64,000 nucleotides of DNA, taken from Yersinia enterocolitica subsp. enterocolitica. Its GTDB lineage: Bacteria; Pseudomonadota; Gammaproteobacteria; Enterobacterales; Enterobacteriaceae. The notes under the pieces were generated by a model. It did not search any database and was not told the DNA's origin. It saw nothing but the letters and a program-made list of their open reading frames with translations. Below, in pieces: positions 63,558 to 64,000 of the stretch. Each line of letters opens with the position of its first letter. Within the stretch, counting starts at the first letter, position 1. The stretch spans positions 1,488,001-1,552,000 of the forward strand of contig NZ_LR590469.1 of assembly GCF_901472495.1 (NCBI RefSeq), read 5' to 3'. A program made the position numbers and the translations under genes.

Positions 63558-64000
63558 TTACGTAGAACAGCGGGATAGTGCCTGGATCTTCAGCAGTAAT
63601 TGTTCAGCTTGATCAGGAGGTAACTGCGCATCTACCGGCAAATACCACCAGTTGGGCTGAGCAAAAACCCGGCACTTCACGGCATCTTTTTCAGTCATCA
63701 GCAAATTTTGTGGCCCGGAAGTCAGCGAACTCAGTTGGGCTAATGAATAATCCTGATGGTCGGCGAAGGCATATTCCTTTTTGGGAGCAATGCCAAGCAG
63801 ATTCAATGTGGCGAAAAAACGTGGGGGATGACCGATACCGGCCATGGCAACAACATGCTGTAGTTGCTGTGCCGGACAACGTTCCCCCGTCACCAAATTG
63901 ACAGCTTCCCGTGCAGCCAGTTGCATCGGTATCTCGCCAGTTGCAGCGATACCACCATTGGTTATCACTGCATCGACTGAGCGCAATCGTCCAGCTCGTT
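63558..64000 (-). CDS. lpxK: Tetraacyldisaccharide 4'-kinase LpxK, 3' part
   Basis: Inner-membrane kinase adding the 4'-phosphate of lipid A. Only the C-terminal ~147 codons are in the window; the frame is open to the edge, reading RAGRLRSVDAVITNGG. Conserved segments are HVVAMAGIGHPPRFFATL, then FADHQDY and LMTEKDAVKC, followed by WWYLPVDAQL. The start and Walker A are outside the window. In relatives it lies with msbA. Confidence 0.95.
   Translation of the reverse strand, partial: RAGRLRSVDAVITNGGIAATGEIPMQLAAREAVNLVTGERCPAQQLQHVVAMAGIGHPPRFFATLNLLGIAPKKEYAFADHQDYSLAQLSSLTSGPQNLLMTEKDAVKCRVFAQPNWWYLPVDAQLPPDQAEQLLLKIQALSRCST

Noticed and set aside
1..64000. CRISPR array, prophage, transposase or integrase genes
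   Set aside because: No regular spacer-repeat pattern and no such protein was found on either strand.

Overview
The window is a chromosomal segment of a Yersinia, most probably Y. enterocolitica or a close relative. The acyl-homoserine lactone pair at 3048-4419 matches YenI/YenR in length, character and tail-to-tail overlap. From the serine tRNA rightwards the genes follow the Enterobacterales order known from E. coli around the terminus-proximal fabA-ompA-matP segment. No prophage, insertion sequence, integrase or CRISPR array was seen.

Layout. (1) 1-5750 is the variable end: a 5'-truncated K+/H+ antiporter gene (nhaP2), an EamA transporter, the quorum-sensing genes yenI and yenR, a 700-base stretch without a protein gene but with candidate YenR sites, hairpins and a strong terminator, and a deletion scar joining the remains of an nrfG-like gene and a sulfatase-like gene. 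(2) 5753-19671 starts at tRNA-Ser(UGA) and runs tusE, acyP, a two-gene membrane cassette, rlmI, hspQ, yccU, a frameshifted yccT/csgI, mgsA, helD, yccF, yccS, sxy, sulA, ompA, matP. (3) 19861-32391 holds the Lon-like protease, fabA, an inserted hxlR plus beta-ketoacyl synthase operon, rmf, pqiABC, uup and rlmL. (4) 32491-44594 holds ycbX, zapC, pyrD, pepN, pncB, asnS, ompF, aspC. (5) 44667-64000 holds an EAL phosphodiesterase, ycbL, mepK, ldtD, mukFEB with cmoM, elyC, ycbJ, ycaR-kdsB, two cold-shock genes, an hglS/ydcJ-type gene and the 3' part of lpxK.

Shared themes are chromosome organisation and division (MatP, MukBEF, SulA, ZapC), envelope building and upkeep (FabA, KdsB, LpxK, LdtD, MepK, ElyC, PqiABC, OmpA, OmpF), RNA and ribosome modification (RlmI, RlmL, TusE, CmoM, RMF, Uup) and nucleotide or cofactor supply (PyrD, PncB). 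Regulatory sites that can be read directly include a LexA box (sulA), a perfect FabR-type palindrome (fabA), a PurR-type box (pyrD), a heat-shock promoter (hspQ), an OmpR-like site (ompF) and a palindrome around a TATAAT (hxlR).

The features least explained by standard annotation are the non-coding region beside yenR, the nrfG/sulfatase scar, the C8 tract that breaks yccT/csgI, the HxlR/KAS operon next to fabA, the inverted repeat between uup and pqiA, and the palindromic stretch downstream of the cold-shock genes. Family assignments come from reading the proteins and recalling relatives; no database search was run.
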